A stretch of 64,000 bases of DNA from assembly GCF_001083785.1 (NCBI RefSeq), contig NZ_LAVL01000014.1:43540-107539 (forward strand), in the 5' to 3' direction. The notes beneath the pieces are model-generated. The model did no database searches and had not been told where the DNA came from. It saw only the letters and a list, made by a program, of their open reading frames with translations. Both the position numbers and the translations under genes were made by a program. Source of the DNA: Nonomuraea sp. SBT364 (lineage in GTDB: Bacteria > Actinomycetota > Actinomycetes > Streptosporangiales > Streptosporangiaceae). This document shows, piece by piece, positions 52,517 to 60,270 of this stretch. Positions within the stretch are counted from its first letter, which is position 1, and every line of letters begins with the position of its first letter.

Positions 52517-55204
52517 ATGCGAAAGGCATTACTCAGCCTGATCGCGATCACCGCCGTGCTGATCGTCACGGCGGTGGTGCGGATGGCACCGGTGTCCGCC
52601 GTCGCGGCGGATCCGTACGCGTTCAAGAACGTCAGGATCGACGGCGGCGGGTTCGTGCCCGCCGTCCTGTTCAACCCCACCGAGCGCGACCTCGTCTACG
52701 CTCGCACCGACATCGGCGGCGCGTACCGGTGGAACGAGTCCGCCAAGTCGTGGAAGCCGCTGCTCGACTGGGTGGGCTGGGACAAGTGGGGCTGGAACGG
52801 CGTGGTCAGCATGGCCACCGACCCGGTCGACACCGGCCGGGTCTACGCCGCCGTCGGCATGTACACCAACGACTGGGATCCCAACAACGGGGCCATCCTG
52901 CGCTCCACGAACAAGGGCGACTCGTGGCAGGCCACCGAGCTGCCGTTCAAGCTCGGCGGCAACATGCCGGGCCGCGGCATGGGTGAGGCGCTGGCCGTCG
53001 ACCCGAACAAGAACAACGTGCTGTACTTCGGCACGCCCAACGGCAACGGCCTGTGGCGCAGCACCGACTACGGGGCGACCTGGGCGAAGGTGGCGAGCTT
53101 CCCGAACCCCGGCAACTACGCCCAGGACCCCAGTGACCCGAACGGCTACCTCAGCCACCGGCCGGGCGTCGTGTGGGTGACGTACGACCCGCGCTCGTCG
53201 TCGGCCGGCAGCGCCACCCGGACGATCTACGTGGGCGTGGCCGACAAGGACAACACCGTCTACCGCACCACCGACGCCGGGGCCACCTGGGAGCGGGTGG
53301 CGGGGCAGCCGACCGGCTACATCGCGCACAAGGGCGTGCTCGACACCGAGAACGGCCACCTGTTCATCGCCACCAGCGACACCGGCGGCCCGTACGACGG
53401 TGCGAAGGGTGACGTGTGGCGGTACGCGACCGCCACCGGCACGTGGACGCAGGTCAGCCCCGTGCCGTCGTCGAGCGCCGACGACTACTTCGGCTACAGC
53501 GGCCTCACCCTCGACCGGCAGGACCCGGGCACGCTCATGGTCGCGACGCAGATCTCCTGGTGGCCTGACGTGATCTTCTTCAGGTCCACCGACTCGGGCG
53601 CCACCTGGACCCGCGTGTGGGACTGGACGTCGTACCCGAACCGGAGCTTCCGCTACAAGATGGACGTCTCCGCGGTGCCGTGGCTGACGTTCGGCACCAA
53701 CCCGCAGCCTCCCGAGGTCACGCCCAAGCTCGGCTGGATGACCGAATCGCTGGAGATCGACCCGTTCGACTCCGACCGGATGATGTACGGCACCGGCGCG
53801 ACGATCTACGGCACCGAGGACCTCACGCAATGGGACTCCGGTGGCCAGTTCACGATCAAGCCGATGGTCAAGGGCCTGGAGGAGACCGCGGTCCTCGACC
53901 TGGTCAGCCCGCCGAGCGGCGCGCCGCTGGTCAGCGCGCTGGGTGACATCGGCGGCTTCCGGCACACCAACCTGGACGCGGTGCCGCCGATGATGTTCAC
54001 CTCGCCGGGCTTCACCTCGACCACCAGCCTCGACTACGCCGAGAAGAACCCCGCCGTGATGGTCAGGGCCGGCAACTTCACCGACGCCGACCGCCCCAAC
54101 GACAGCCACGTGGCCTTCTCGACGGACGGCGGCGCGAACTGGTTCCAGGGCGGCGAACCGGGCGGGATCAACGAGGGCGGCACGGTCGCGGCGGCGGCCG
54201 ACGGCTCCCGGTTCGTGTGGGCGCCCAAGGGCGTCGCGCCGCACTACTCGGTGGGCTACGGCAACTCCTGGCAGCAGGCGCAGGGCCTGCCGACCGGCGC
54301 GGTCGTCGAGTCGGACCGGGTCAACCCGATGAAGTTCTACGGCTTCGCCGCCGGCCGGTTCTACGTCAGCACCAACGGCGGCGCGACGTTCACCGCCACG
54401 GCCGCGACCGGGCTGCCCGCCGAGGGCAACGCCCACTTCAAGGCGCTGCCGGGCAAGGAGGGCGACGTCTGGCTGGCGGGCGGGACGGGCCTGTTCCACT
54501 CGACCGACAGCGGCGCCTCGTTCGCCAAGCTGCCGGGCATCACCTCGGCGGTGAACATCGGCTTCGGCAAGGCCGCGCCCGGGGCCTCCTACCAGGCCCT
54601 GTACGCGGTGGCGACCACGGGCGGCGTCACGGGCCTCTACCGGTCCGACGACGCGGGCTCGTCCTGGGTGCGCATCAACGACGACGAGCACCAGTGGGGC
54701 AACATGGGCGAGGCCCTGACGGGCGACCCCCGTGTGTACGGGCGCGTCTACCTGGGCACCAACGGCCGGGGCATCATCTACGGCGACCGCACCGGCCCCG
54801 AGCCGACGATCACCCCGACCGTGACGGTGACCCCGACCGTGACGGTGACCCCCACGGTGACGGTCACCCCGACCGTGACGGTCACGCCCACCACCGGCAA
54901 GGCGTGCACCGCCACCTACCAGCCCGGCAACCAGTGGCCGGGCGGCTTCCAGGCGGGCGTGACGGTGAAGAACACCGGCGCCTCGGCCCTCGCGGGCTGG
55001 AAGGTCACCTGGACGTTCCCCGGCGACCAGCGCATCACCCAGCTCTGGAGCGGCGCCCACACCCAGACGGGCACCGCGGTGAGCGTGACGAACGCCGGTT
55101 ACAACGGCGCCGTCCAACCGGGCGCGAGCACGTCGTTCGGCTTCAACGGCAGCTACTCCGGCAGCAACACCGCGCCGGCGGCCCTCACCTGCACGGCGAG
55201 CTGA
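52517..55204 (+). CDS. Secreted GH74 xyloglucanase with CBM2
   Basis: An 895-residue exported endo-glucanase that cuts the xyloglucan backbone. Signal peptide of about 31 residues. The tandem seven-bladed propeller (about 32-760) contains many Asp-box-like repeats (STNKGDSW, STDYGATW, TTDAGATW, STDSGATW, SDDAGSSW). Candidate catalytic aspartates lie in ARTDIGGAYRW (about 60) and ALGDIGGFRH (about 477). A Thr-Pro-Val linker (about 766-790) leads to a CBM2 cellulose-binding module with Cys at both ends. The ATG at 52517 follows AAAGGGAGAG; an open frame further upstream lacks a signal peptide. Confidence 0.93.
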   Translation: MRKALLSLIAITAVLIVTAVVRMAPVSAVAADPYAFKNVRIDGGGFVPAVLFNPTERDLVYARTDIGGAYRWNESAKSWKPLLDWVGWDKWGWNGVVSMATDPVDTGRVYAAVGMYTNDWDPNNGAILRSTNKGDSWQATELPFKLGGNMPGRGMGEALAVDPNKNNVLYFGTPNGNGLWRSTDYGATWAKVASFPNPGNYAQDPSDPNGYLSHRPGVVWVTYDPRSSSAGSATRTIYVGVADKDNTVYRTTDAGATWERVAGQPTGYIAHKGVLDTENGHLFIATSDTGGPYDGAKGDVWRYATATGTWTQVSPVPSSSADDYFGYSGLTLDRQDPGTLMVATQISWWPDVIFFRSTDSGATWTRVWDWTSYPNRSFRYKMDVSAVPWLTFGTNPQPPEVTPKLGWMTESLEIDPFDSDRMMYGTGATIYGTEDLTQWDSGGQFTIKPMVKGLEETAVLDLVSPPSGAPLVSALGDIGGFRHTNLDAVPPMMFTSPGFTSTTSLDYAEKNPAVMVRAGNFTDADRPNDSHVAFSTDGGANWFQGGEPGGINEGGTVAAAADGSRFVWAPKGVAPHYSVGYGNSWQQAQGLPTGAVVESDRVNPMKFYGFAAGRFYVSTNGGATFTATAATGLPAEGNAHFKALPGKEGDVWLAGGTGLFHSTDSGASFAKLPGITSAVNIGFGKAAPGASYQALYAVATTGGVTGLYRSDDAGSSWVRINDDEHQWGNMGEALTGDPRVYGRVYLGTNGRGIIYGDRTGPEPTITPTVTVTPTVTVTPTVTVTPTVTVTPTTGKACTATYQPGNQWPGGFQAGVTVKNTGASALAGWKVTWTFPGDQRITQLWSGAHTQTGTAVSVTNAGYNGAVQPGASTSFGFNGSYSGSNTAPAALTCTAS
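54812..54883 (+). repeat. Four 18-bp tandem repeats encoding the GH74 linker
   Basis: Four copies of an 18-base unit (ACCCCGACCGTGACGGTG and variants) encode the linker TPTVTV repeats between catalytic domain and CBM2. Copy number could vary by slippage. Confidence 0.9.
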
Positions 55205-55210
55205 CCTGGG

Positions 55211-55240
55211 CGAGGGGGCGGTGACCGCGCCGCCCCCTCG
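55211..55240. terminator. Bidirectional terminator between GH74 and the Lpl importer
   Basis: CGAGGGGGCGG and CCGCCCCCTCG pair over 11 bp with an 8-base loop between two convergent genes. Confidence 0.85.
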
Positions 55241-55242
55241 GC

Positions 55243-56172
55243 TCAGCCCTTGATCGCCCCCACGATGACGCCCTTGGTGAAGTGGCGCTGCACGAACGGG
55301 TAGATGATCAGCGCCGGGACCACCGCGATGACCACGATCGCCATCTTGATCGCCAGCGTCGGCGGGGCGTCGTGCCCCATGCCGCTCACGCCCAGCGTCG
55401 CGGTGGGCAGCGGGTTGGAGTCGACCACGTACTGCCGCAGGATGAGCGCCAGCGGCCACTTGCGCGTGTCGTCGATGTAGAGCATCGCGTTGAACCACGC
55501 GTTCCAGTAGCCCACCGCGTAGAACAGGCCGACGACCGCCGTGACCGCCTTGGACATGGGCAGCACGATCCGCCACAGGATGCGGAACTCGCCCGCGCCG
55601 TCTATCCGCGCGCTGTCCATGATCTCGCCCGGGATGTTCATGAAGAACGCCCGCAGCACCACCACGTTGAACGCGGACACGGCCGTCGGCAGGATGAGCG
55701 ACCAGTAGCTGTCCTTGAGCCCCAGCCCGCTGACCATCAGATACACGGGGATGATGCCGGGGAAGAACACGAACATCAGCAGCACGCTGAACAGCAGCGG
55801 CCGGTGCCCGAACGAGCCGGGCCTCGACAGCGAGTACGCGCCCAGCACGCTCACGGCCAGGCTGATGACCGTGCCGCCGATGGTCACGATGGTGCTCACC
55901 ATGACGGCCCGGCTCACCACCGAGTCCGAAAATATCTGGATATAGGCGTCGAAATGGATGCCTTCGGGCACCAGGACCAGCCCGCCCACCCGGTTCACGG
56001 TCGCGGCCGAGCTGAGACTGGTCAGCACGATCGTGTAGAGCGGGAAGAGCACGGCCAGCACGATCAGCGTGAGCAGCGTGCCCTTGCCGACCCGTCCCGC
56101 GGGGGAGGGCGCCTCCTCCCACGCCGCCAGCCCGGCGGGCTTCCTGGCCCGCCCCGTCCCCAAGAGCGTCAT
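55243..56172 (-). CDS. LplC-type carbohydrate importer permease
   Basis: A 309-residue CUT1 permease of the LplC/YtcP group. Six helices after a cytoplasmic N-terminal stretch of about 30 residues, with the EAA-type loop IPGEIMDSARIDGAGEFRI (about 183-201). The ATG overlaps the upstream permease stop (ATGA). No ATPase is encoded nearby. Confidence 0.9.
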   Translation of the reverse strand: MTLLGTGRARKPAGLAAWEEAPSPAGRVGKGTLLTLIVLAVLFPLYTIVLTSLSSAATVNRVGGLVLVPEGIHFDAYIQIFSDSVVSRAVMVSTIVTIGGTVISLAVSVLGAYSLSRPGSFGHRPLLFSVLLMFVFFPGIIPVYLMVSGLGLKDSYWSLILPTAVSAFNVVVLRAFFMNIPGEIMDSARIDGAGEFRILWRIVLPMSKAVTAVVGLFYAVGYWNAWFNAMLYIDDTRKWPLALILRQYVVDSNPLPTATLGVSGMGHDAPPTLAIKMAIVVIAVVPALIIYPFVQRHFTKGVIVGAIKG

Positions 56173-57140
56173 GACTTGGAATACACCCCTCGCTCGCCGA
56201 ACGCGTGGGCCACCCGGTTCGCCGCGACGATCAGCAGCAGCCCGACCAGTCCCTTGAACAACCCGGCGGCCGCGCCGTACCCGAGGTCGCCGGTGCGCAG
56301 GCCGGACCAGTAGACGAAGGTGTCGAACACCTCCGACGCCTGGCTGCCGACGGCGCTGCGCTGCAGCATGAACTGCTCGAAACCGACGTTCAGCGCGTCG
56401 CCCAGGCGCAGGATCAGCAGCAGGACGATGACGGGACGCAGCCCCGGCAGCGTGATGTGCCACATCCGGCGCCACCGCTTGGCGCCGTCGACCGCCGCGG
56501 CCTCGTACAGGCTCGGGCTGATCGTGCTGAGCGCGGCCAGGAAGATGATCGCGCCCCAGCCCGCGTCCTTCCAGATCGTCTGGGAGGTGAGCAGCAGGAT
56601 GAACGTGTCGGAGTTCGTCATCCAGTCGATGCCCTCGTGCCCCCGCTCGCGCAGGAGCTGGGACAGCAGCCCGGCACCGCCGAACATCTGCTGGAAGATG
56701 GCCACGACCAGCACCCAGGAGAAGAAGTACGGCATGTAGACGACGCCCTGCACGAACGCCCGCAGCCGGGCCGAGACCACGCTGTTGAGCAGCAGCGCCA
56801 GCATGATCGGCACCGGGAAGTAGAACACGAGCTGGAACGCGGTGATCGCCAGTGTGTTCACCATCGCGCGCAGGAACTGCGGATCCTCGAAGAGCAGCGC
56901 GAAGTTGGTGAACCCGATGATCGGGCTGCCCAGGATGCCGTCGGTGTAAGGGTTGTAGTCCTGGAAGGCGATGACGTTGCCGAGCGCCGGGATCCACCAG
57001 AAGGCCAGGACGACCAGCAGCATCGGCAGGTTCATCAGGACCAGCGGCCAGTCCCTGCGCAGCTTGGCCCGCCAGGTCAGCTCCGCGCCGGGCTTGGCCG
57101 CCCGGCCCCGGCGGGGCGGAGCGGCGGTCGTGGAGATCAC
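56169..57140 (-). CDS. LplB-type carbohydrate importer permease
   Basis: A 323-residue permease of the LplB/YteP group: first helix at about residues 33-53 (PLVLMNLPMLLVVLAFWWIP), then FQDYNPYTDGI, and the EAA loop SPSLYEAAAVDGAKRWRRMW (about 213-232). GTG start overlapping the receptor stop (GTGA). This transporter type is known for complex plant-glycan oligosaccharides such as rhamnogalacturonan fragments. Confidence 0.9.
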   Translation of the reverse strand: MISTTAAPPRRGRAAKPGAELTWRAKLRRDWPLVLMNLPMLLVVLAFWWIPALGNVIAFQDYNPYTDGILGSPIIGFTNFALLFEDPQFLRAMVNTLAITAFQLVFYFPVPIMLALLLNSVVSARLRAFVQGVVYMPYFFSWVLVVAIFQQMFGGAGLLSQLLRERGHEGIDWMTNSDTFILLLTSQTIWKDAGWGAIIFLAALSTISPSLYEAAAVDGAKRWRRMWHITLPGLRPVIVLLLILRLGDALNVGFEQFMLQRSAVGSQASEVFDTFVYWSGLRTGDLGYGAAAGLFKGLVGLLLIVAANRVAHAFGERGVYSKS

Positions 57141-58777
57141 AGCCGGCCGTTCTCCCGGGCGACCTTGCTGTAGAACTCCCTGGCCTCGTTGCCGCCCTGG
57201 TCCTGCCATTCCTTCACGATCTGCTTCCACTCGGAGACCGGCCGCTTGCCTCGGTAGATCTCGTTGAGCTTGTCCTCGGTCGGCTGCGCGATGCCGGCCA
57301 TCTTGGACGGCACCTCGACGCGGATGCCGACGAACGGGTCGTTCTCCAGGTGCTGCGAGGAGGCGGTCTGCCAGTCCCACATGGCCTGGACGTAGCCGGG
57401 GTACTGGCTCTGGGAGATGGCGCCGGGCCGGCCCGACAGGAACAGGTAGGTGGGCGCGACCTCCTTGCGCCCGAGCGCGCTCGGCGCGGCCTTGCCGTCC
57501 TTGACGTCGTAGTGCTTGCCCTCGACGCCGTTGTTGACCAGCTCGTACTCCTGCGTGCCGAACGGCGCCGAGCACCAGTTGGCCAGCCCGAGCAGCTCAC
57601 GGGTGCGCGCGTCGCCGAGGCCCTTCTTGATGAAGGTGAACATGCCGGCGGGCTCGTTGCGCCAGACGATGACCTTGCCGCCGGGCTTGGCCGGGTAGGG
57701 CGCGACGGCCCGCATGTCGAACTTCGGGTTGTCCGGCAGGAAGCGGCCCAGCGCCTCGTGCCAGGAGCCGGGCCCGTCCTTGTAGATGACGAGCTGGCCG
57801 CTGCCGAAGGGCGCCTTCTGGTCGGCGTCCTTGTTGGCCACCACGTCCGGGTGGACCCAGCCGCTCTCGAAGAGCTTGGTGACGAACTCGACGGAGGCGG
57901 CGAACTCCTCGGTCTCGTACTTGTAGACGAGCTTGCCGCCCACGTTGCGCCACTCGCGAGGCGAGTTGAAGGCGCGCTGGATCTCCTGGTCGACGGCGCC
58001 GAACGCCCAGCGCTTCTTCTTCGGGTCGGTCAGCTCCTTGCCGAGCACGAGCATGTCGTCGGCGCTCTTGGGCTGCGCCAGGCCGAGCTCGTCGAGGATG
58101 TCCTGGCGGACGAACGTGGCGAGCGGGTACGGGTCGTTCTGCCAGGGGATGCCCTGCAGGACGCCGCCGAAGACGCCGTAGTGCCAGGCCGCGGTGTCGT
58201 AGTTGGCCAGTAGCGGGAACTCCTTGGCCTTGTCCCCGGCCAGGTAGGGCGACAGGTCGGCGAAGAGCTTGTTGGCCGCCTCGGTGAAGTGCGCGATCGT
58301 GATGATGTTCCAGCCGGGGATCTGCATCATGTCGGGGACGTCGCCGCTGGCGAGAAGGGTGTTCAATTTCTCCACGTACGTGTTGCCGTCGGAGATGTTG
58401 AACCGGACGGTGCCGCCGAGCCGTTCGTTGACGGCCTCGTAGTAGGAGTTGTCGCCGAGCCCGGGAGGGACCGTGCCCCACAGCGGCGTCATCGCCGTCA
58501 CCTCCTTGCCGCTGGTCAGCGGCTTGGTCGTGACGGCCTGCACCATCTGGGCCGGACGGGTGACGAAGCCCGGGTTGACGAACTCGCTGCCCGGCAGGTC
58601 CGGACTGAGGCCGGGGATGGCGAACGGGATCCGGTTCGGCACCAGGCTCTTGAGCTTGTCCGCGGCGACGGCCGTGCCTTTGGACAGCTCTCTCTTCTCC
58701 GCGCAGCCGGCGGTCGCCGCCAGGACGCCCGCACCTACCAGGCCGAGAAACCCGCGACGGGTTGTCTGAGATGACAT
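57137..58777 (-). CDS. LplA-type sugar-binding lipoprotein with Tat signal
   Basis: A 546-residue extracellular receptor of the large LplA/YtcQ type. The signal has twin arginines (R7, R8) before GFLGLVGAG and a lipobox with Cys25, so export is probably by Tat followed by lipid attachment. Family patterns include NTLLASGDVPDMM (about 139-151) and PWQNDPYPLATFVRQDIL. It is the first gene of an operon with both permeases. Regulon element C lies 45 bases upstream of its start, so the ROK protein probably controls it. Confidence 0.9.
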   Translation of the reverse strand: MSSQTTRRGFLGLVGAGVLAATAGCAEKRELSKGTAVAADKLKSLVPNRIPFAIPGLSPDLPGSEFVNPGFVTRPAQMVQAVTTKPLTSGKEVTAMTPLWGTVPPGLGDNSYYEAVNERLGGTVRFNISDGNTYVEKLNTLLASGDVPDMMQIPGWNIITIAHFTEAANKLFADLSPYLAGDKAKEFPLLANYDTAAWHYGVFGGVLQGIPWQNDPYPLATFVRQDILDELGLAQPKSADDMLVLGKELTDPKKKRWAFGAVDQEIQRAFNSPREWRNVGGKLVYKYETEEFAASVEFVTKLFESGWVHPDVVANKDADQKAPFGSGQLVIYKDGPGSWHEALGRFLPDNPKFDMRAVAPYPAKPGGKVIVWRNEPAGMFTFIKKGLGDARTRELLGLANWCSAPFGTQEYELVNNGVEGKHYDVKDGKAAPSALGRKEVAPTYLFLSGRPGAISQSQYPGYVQAMWDWQTASSQHLENDPFVGIRVEVPSKMAGIAQPTEDKLNEIYRGKRPVSEWKQIVKEWQDQGGNEAREFYSKVARENGRL

Positions 58778-58821
58778 GGCTCGGTCTCTTCTCTGAGTGG
58801 GGATGGCCTCGAGAAAATTAG

Positions 58822-58844
58822 TTGGTATTTCGACCAAACAAATT
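58822..58844. promoter_or_regulatory. Regulon element C between the Lpl operon and the ROK gene
   Basis: TTGGTAT-N6-CAAAC-N-AATT: matches element A at 17 of 23 positions. It contains TTGGT...ACCAA (58822-58826, 58833-58837) as an inner dyad. Lying between divergent genes, it may control both. Confidence 0.7.
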
Positions 58845-58850
58845 AGTAGA

Positions 58851-58887
58851 CTGTGACCGTACCCACAAGGGAGCGTCACGGTCACAG
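58851..58887. promoter_or_regulatory. Long inverted repeat before the ROK gene
   Basis: CTGTGACCGT and ACGGTCACAG are perfect 10-bp arms separated by 17 bases, 64 bases before the ROK start. It may be a second operator for a dimeric regulator, or an mRNA hairpin in the leader. Confidence 0.65.
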
Positions 58888-58951
58888 GTTGGTGAAGGGA
58901 GCCCGCGATGCGGCATGCTGGGGTCACTTCTCGGCGGGAACGGGGCTGATA

Positions 58952-60166
58952 TTGATCACATCCACGACTGGCCCGCAGCCGGCCGACTTCGCGGACGTCC
59001 GGGCCACCAACCTCGCGGTCGTGCTGCGCTTCGTGCGCGAGCACGCGCCGTGTTCCCGGGCCGACATCGCGGCGTCGACGGGGCTGAACAAGGCCACCGT
59101 GTCCAGCCTGGTCGCCGACCTCATCGACCGGCGGCTGGTGCGTGAGACCGGCCTGACGGAGAACCGGGTGGGCAGGCCGGCCACCATGCTCGTCCTCGAC
59201 GGGTCGCCGTACGCCGCGATCGGGGTCGAGATCAACGTCGACTACGTCTCCGCCGTGGCCACCGGCCTGGCGGGGGAGCGGCTGCTCACCTGGCGGCGCT
59301 CGTTCAGCGCGGGCGACTCGGTCAACCAGGGCGTGGCCGCCGTGGCCGCGATCGTCCGGCGGGTGATCAACCGGATGGCCAAGGAGGAGCGCCGGGTGCT
59401 GGGGCTGGCCGTCGGCCTGCCCGGCCTGGTCGACGTGCAGGGCACCGTGCGCATCGCGCCCAACCTCGGCTGGTACGACGCCGACATCGGCGGCGACCTG
59501 ACCAAGGCGCTGCGCGATCCGGGGTTCGCCATCCAGGTCGACAACGACGCGAACCTGGCGGCCCTGGCCGAGCAGCGGTTCGGCGCCCATGCGGGGGCGG
59601 CCGACCTGATCTACCTGACCGGCGAGATCGGCGTGGGCGCCGGCGTCATCCTCGACGGGCGGCTGCGGCGCGGCGGGCTCGGCTACAGCGGCGAACTCGG
59701 CCACGTCCAGCTCGACCCCGAGGGCCCGGAGTGCCGCTGCGGACGGCGCGGCTGCCTGGAGGCGGTGGCCGGCATCGGCGCCGTGCTGCGCCGGATGGAC
59801 CCGTCACCGGCCGAGATCGAGGTGGAGATCGAGGAGGTGGTGCGCTCCGCCCGCGCGGGCGACGAGAGCACGCTGGCCCTCCTCGCGTCCGTGGGCGCCG
59901 GCCTGGGCAGGGGCGTGTCGATCATCGCCAACCTGCTCAACCCGGGGGTCGTGATCCTGGGCGGCTACTACGTGCCGCTGGCGTCGTGGCTGCTGCCCGC
60001 GGTGCGTGCCGAGGTCGCCGACCGCGCCATCGCGCCGCAGGCCGGAGGTGTGCGGGTGGTGGCCTCGACGCTGGGGCACGACGCCGCGGCGCTGGGCGGC
60101 GCGGCCCGGGTGCTCGACTCGGTCGATTCGGGAAGATTGCCCGGGGGAATCTCGCGAAACCCTTGA
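58952..60166 (+). CDS. ROK-family transcriptional repressor
   Basis: A 404-residue ROK repressor of the XylR/NagC kind. The winged helix-turn-helix spans about 19-65 (VLRFVREHAPCSRADIAAST, then GLNKATVSSLVADL). The sugar-binding ROK part has VDNDANLAALAEQ (about 195), TGEIGVGAGVI (about 223) and the zinc motif CRCGRRGC (about 260-267). TTG 58952 follows a purine-rich GGGAACGGGG and gives the typical length; a GTG at 58853 would place the inverted repeat in the coding region. It is the best candidate to bind elements A, B and C and to respond to a xyloglucan sugar. Confidence 0.85.
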   Translation: MITSTTGPQPADFADVRATNLAVVLRFVREHAPCSRADIAASTGLNKATVSSLVADLIDRRLVRETGLTENRVGRPATMLVLDGSPYAAIGVEINVDYVSAVATGLAGERLLTWRRSFSAGDSVNQGVAAVAAIVRRVINRMAKEERRVLGLAVGLPGLVDVQGTVRIAPNLGWYDADIGGDLTKALRDPGFAIQVDNDANLAALAEQRFGAHAGAADLIYLTGEIGVGAGVILDGRLRRGGLGYSGELGHVQLDPEGPECRCGRRGCLEAVAGIGAVLRRMDPSPAEIEVEIEEVVRSARAGDESTLALLASVGAGLGRGVSIIANLLNPGVVILGGYYVPLASWLLPAVRAEVADRAIAPQAGGVRVVASTLGHDAAALGGAARVLDSVDSGRLPGGISRNP

Positions 60167-60174
60167 CCAGGGTT
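60158..60174 (+). terminator. Hairpin over the ROK stop codon
   Basis: AACCCT-TGACC-AGGGTT, 6-bp arms with the TGA in the loop. Weak terminator or leader element. Confidence 0.4.
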
Positions 60175-60237
60175 CACGGTGACGTGCACCCTTCATGAAA
60201 CTCCACGAAACACCTCCGAAACGTAGACGGCCGGTCA

Positions 60238-60251
60238 TCGAAGCGCTTCGA
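60238..60251. promoter_or_regulatory. LacI operator of the GH3-lacI operon
   Basis: TCGAAGCGCTTCGA, a perfect 14-bp palindrome with the central CG step typical of LacI-family sites, 20 bases before the GH3 start. The lacI gene is the last of the same operon. Confidence 0.8.
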
Positions 60252-60270
60252 CACCCCTCAGAGGATGGCC

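Noticed and set aside
52529..56122. A very long open frame on the minus strand opposite GH74
   Set aside because: It is an effect of high GC content. Composition is Arg/Gly/Ala/His-rich without domains, while the opposite strand encodes a clear GH74 and, at its end, a real permease lies in another frame.
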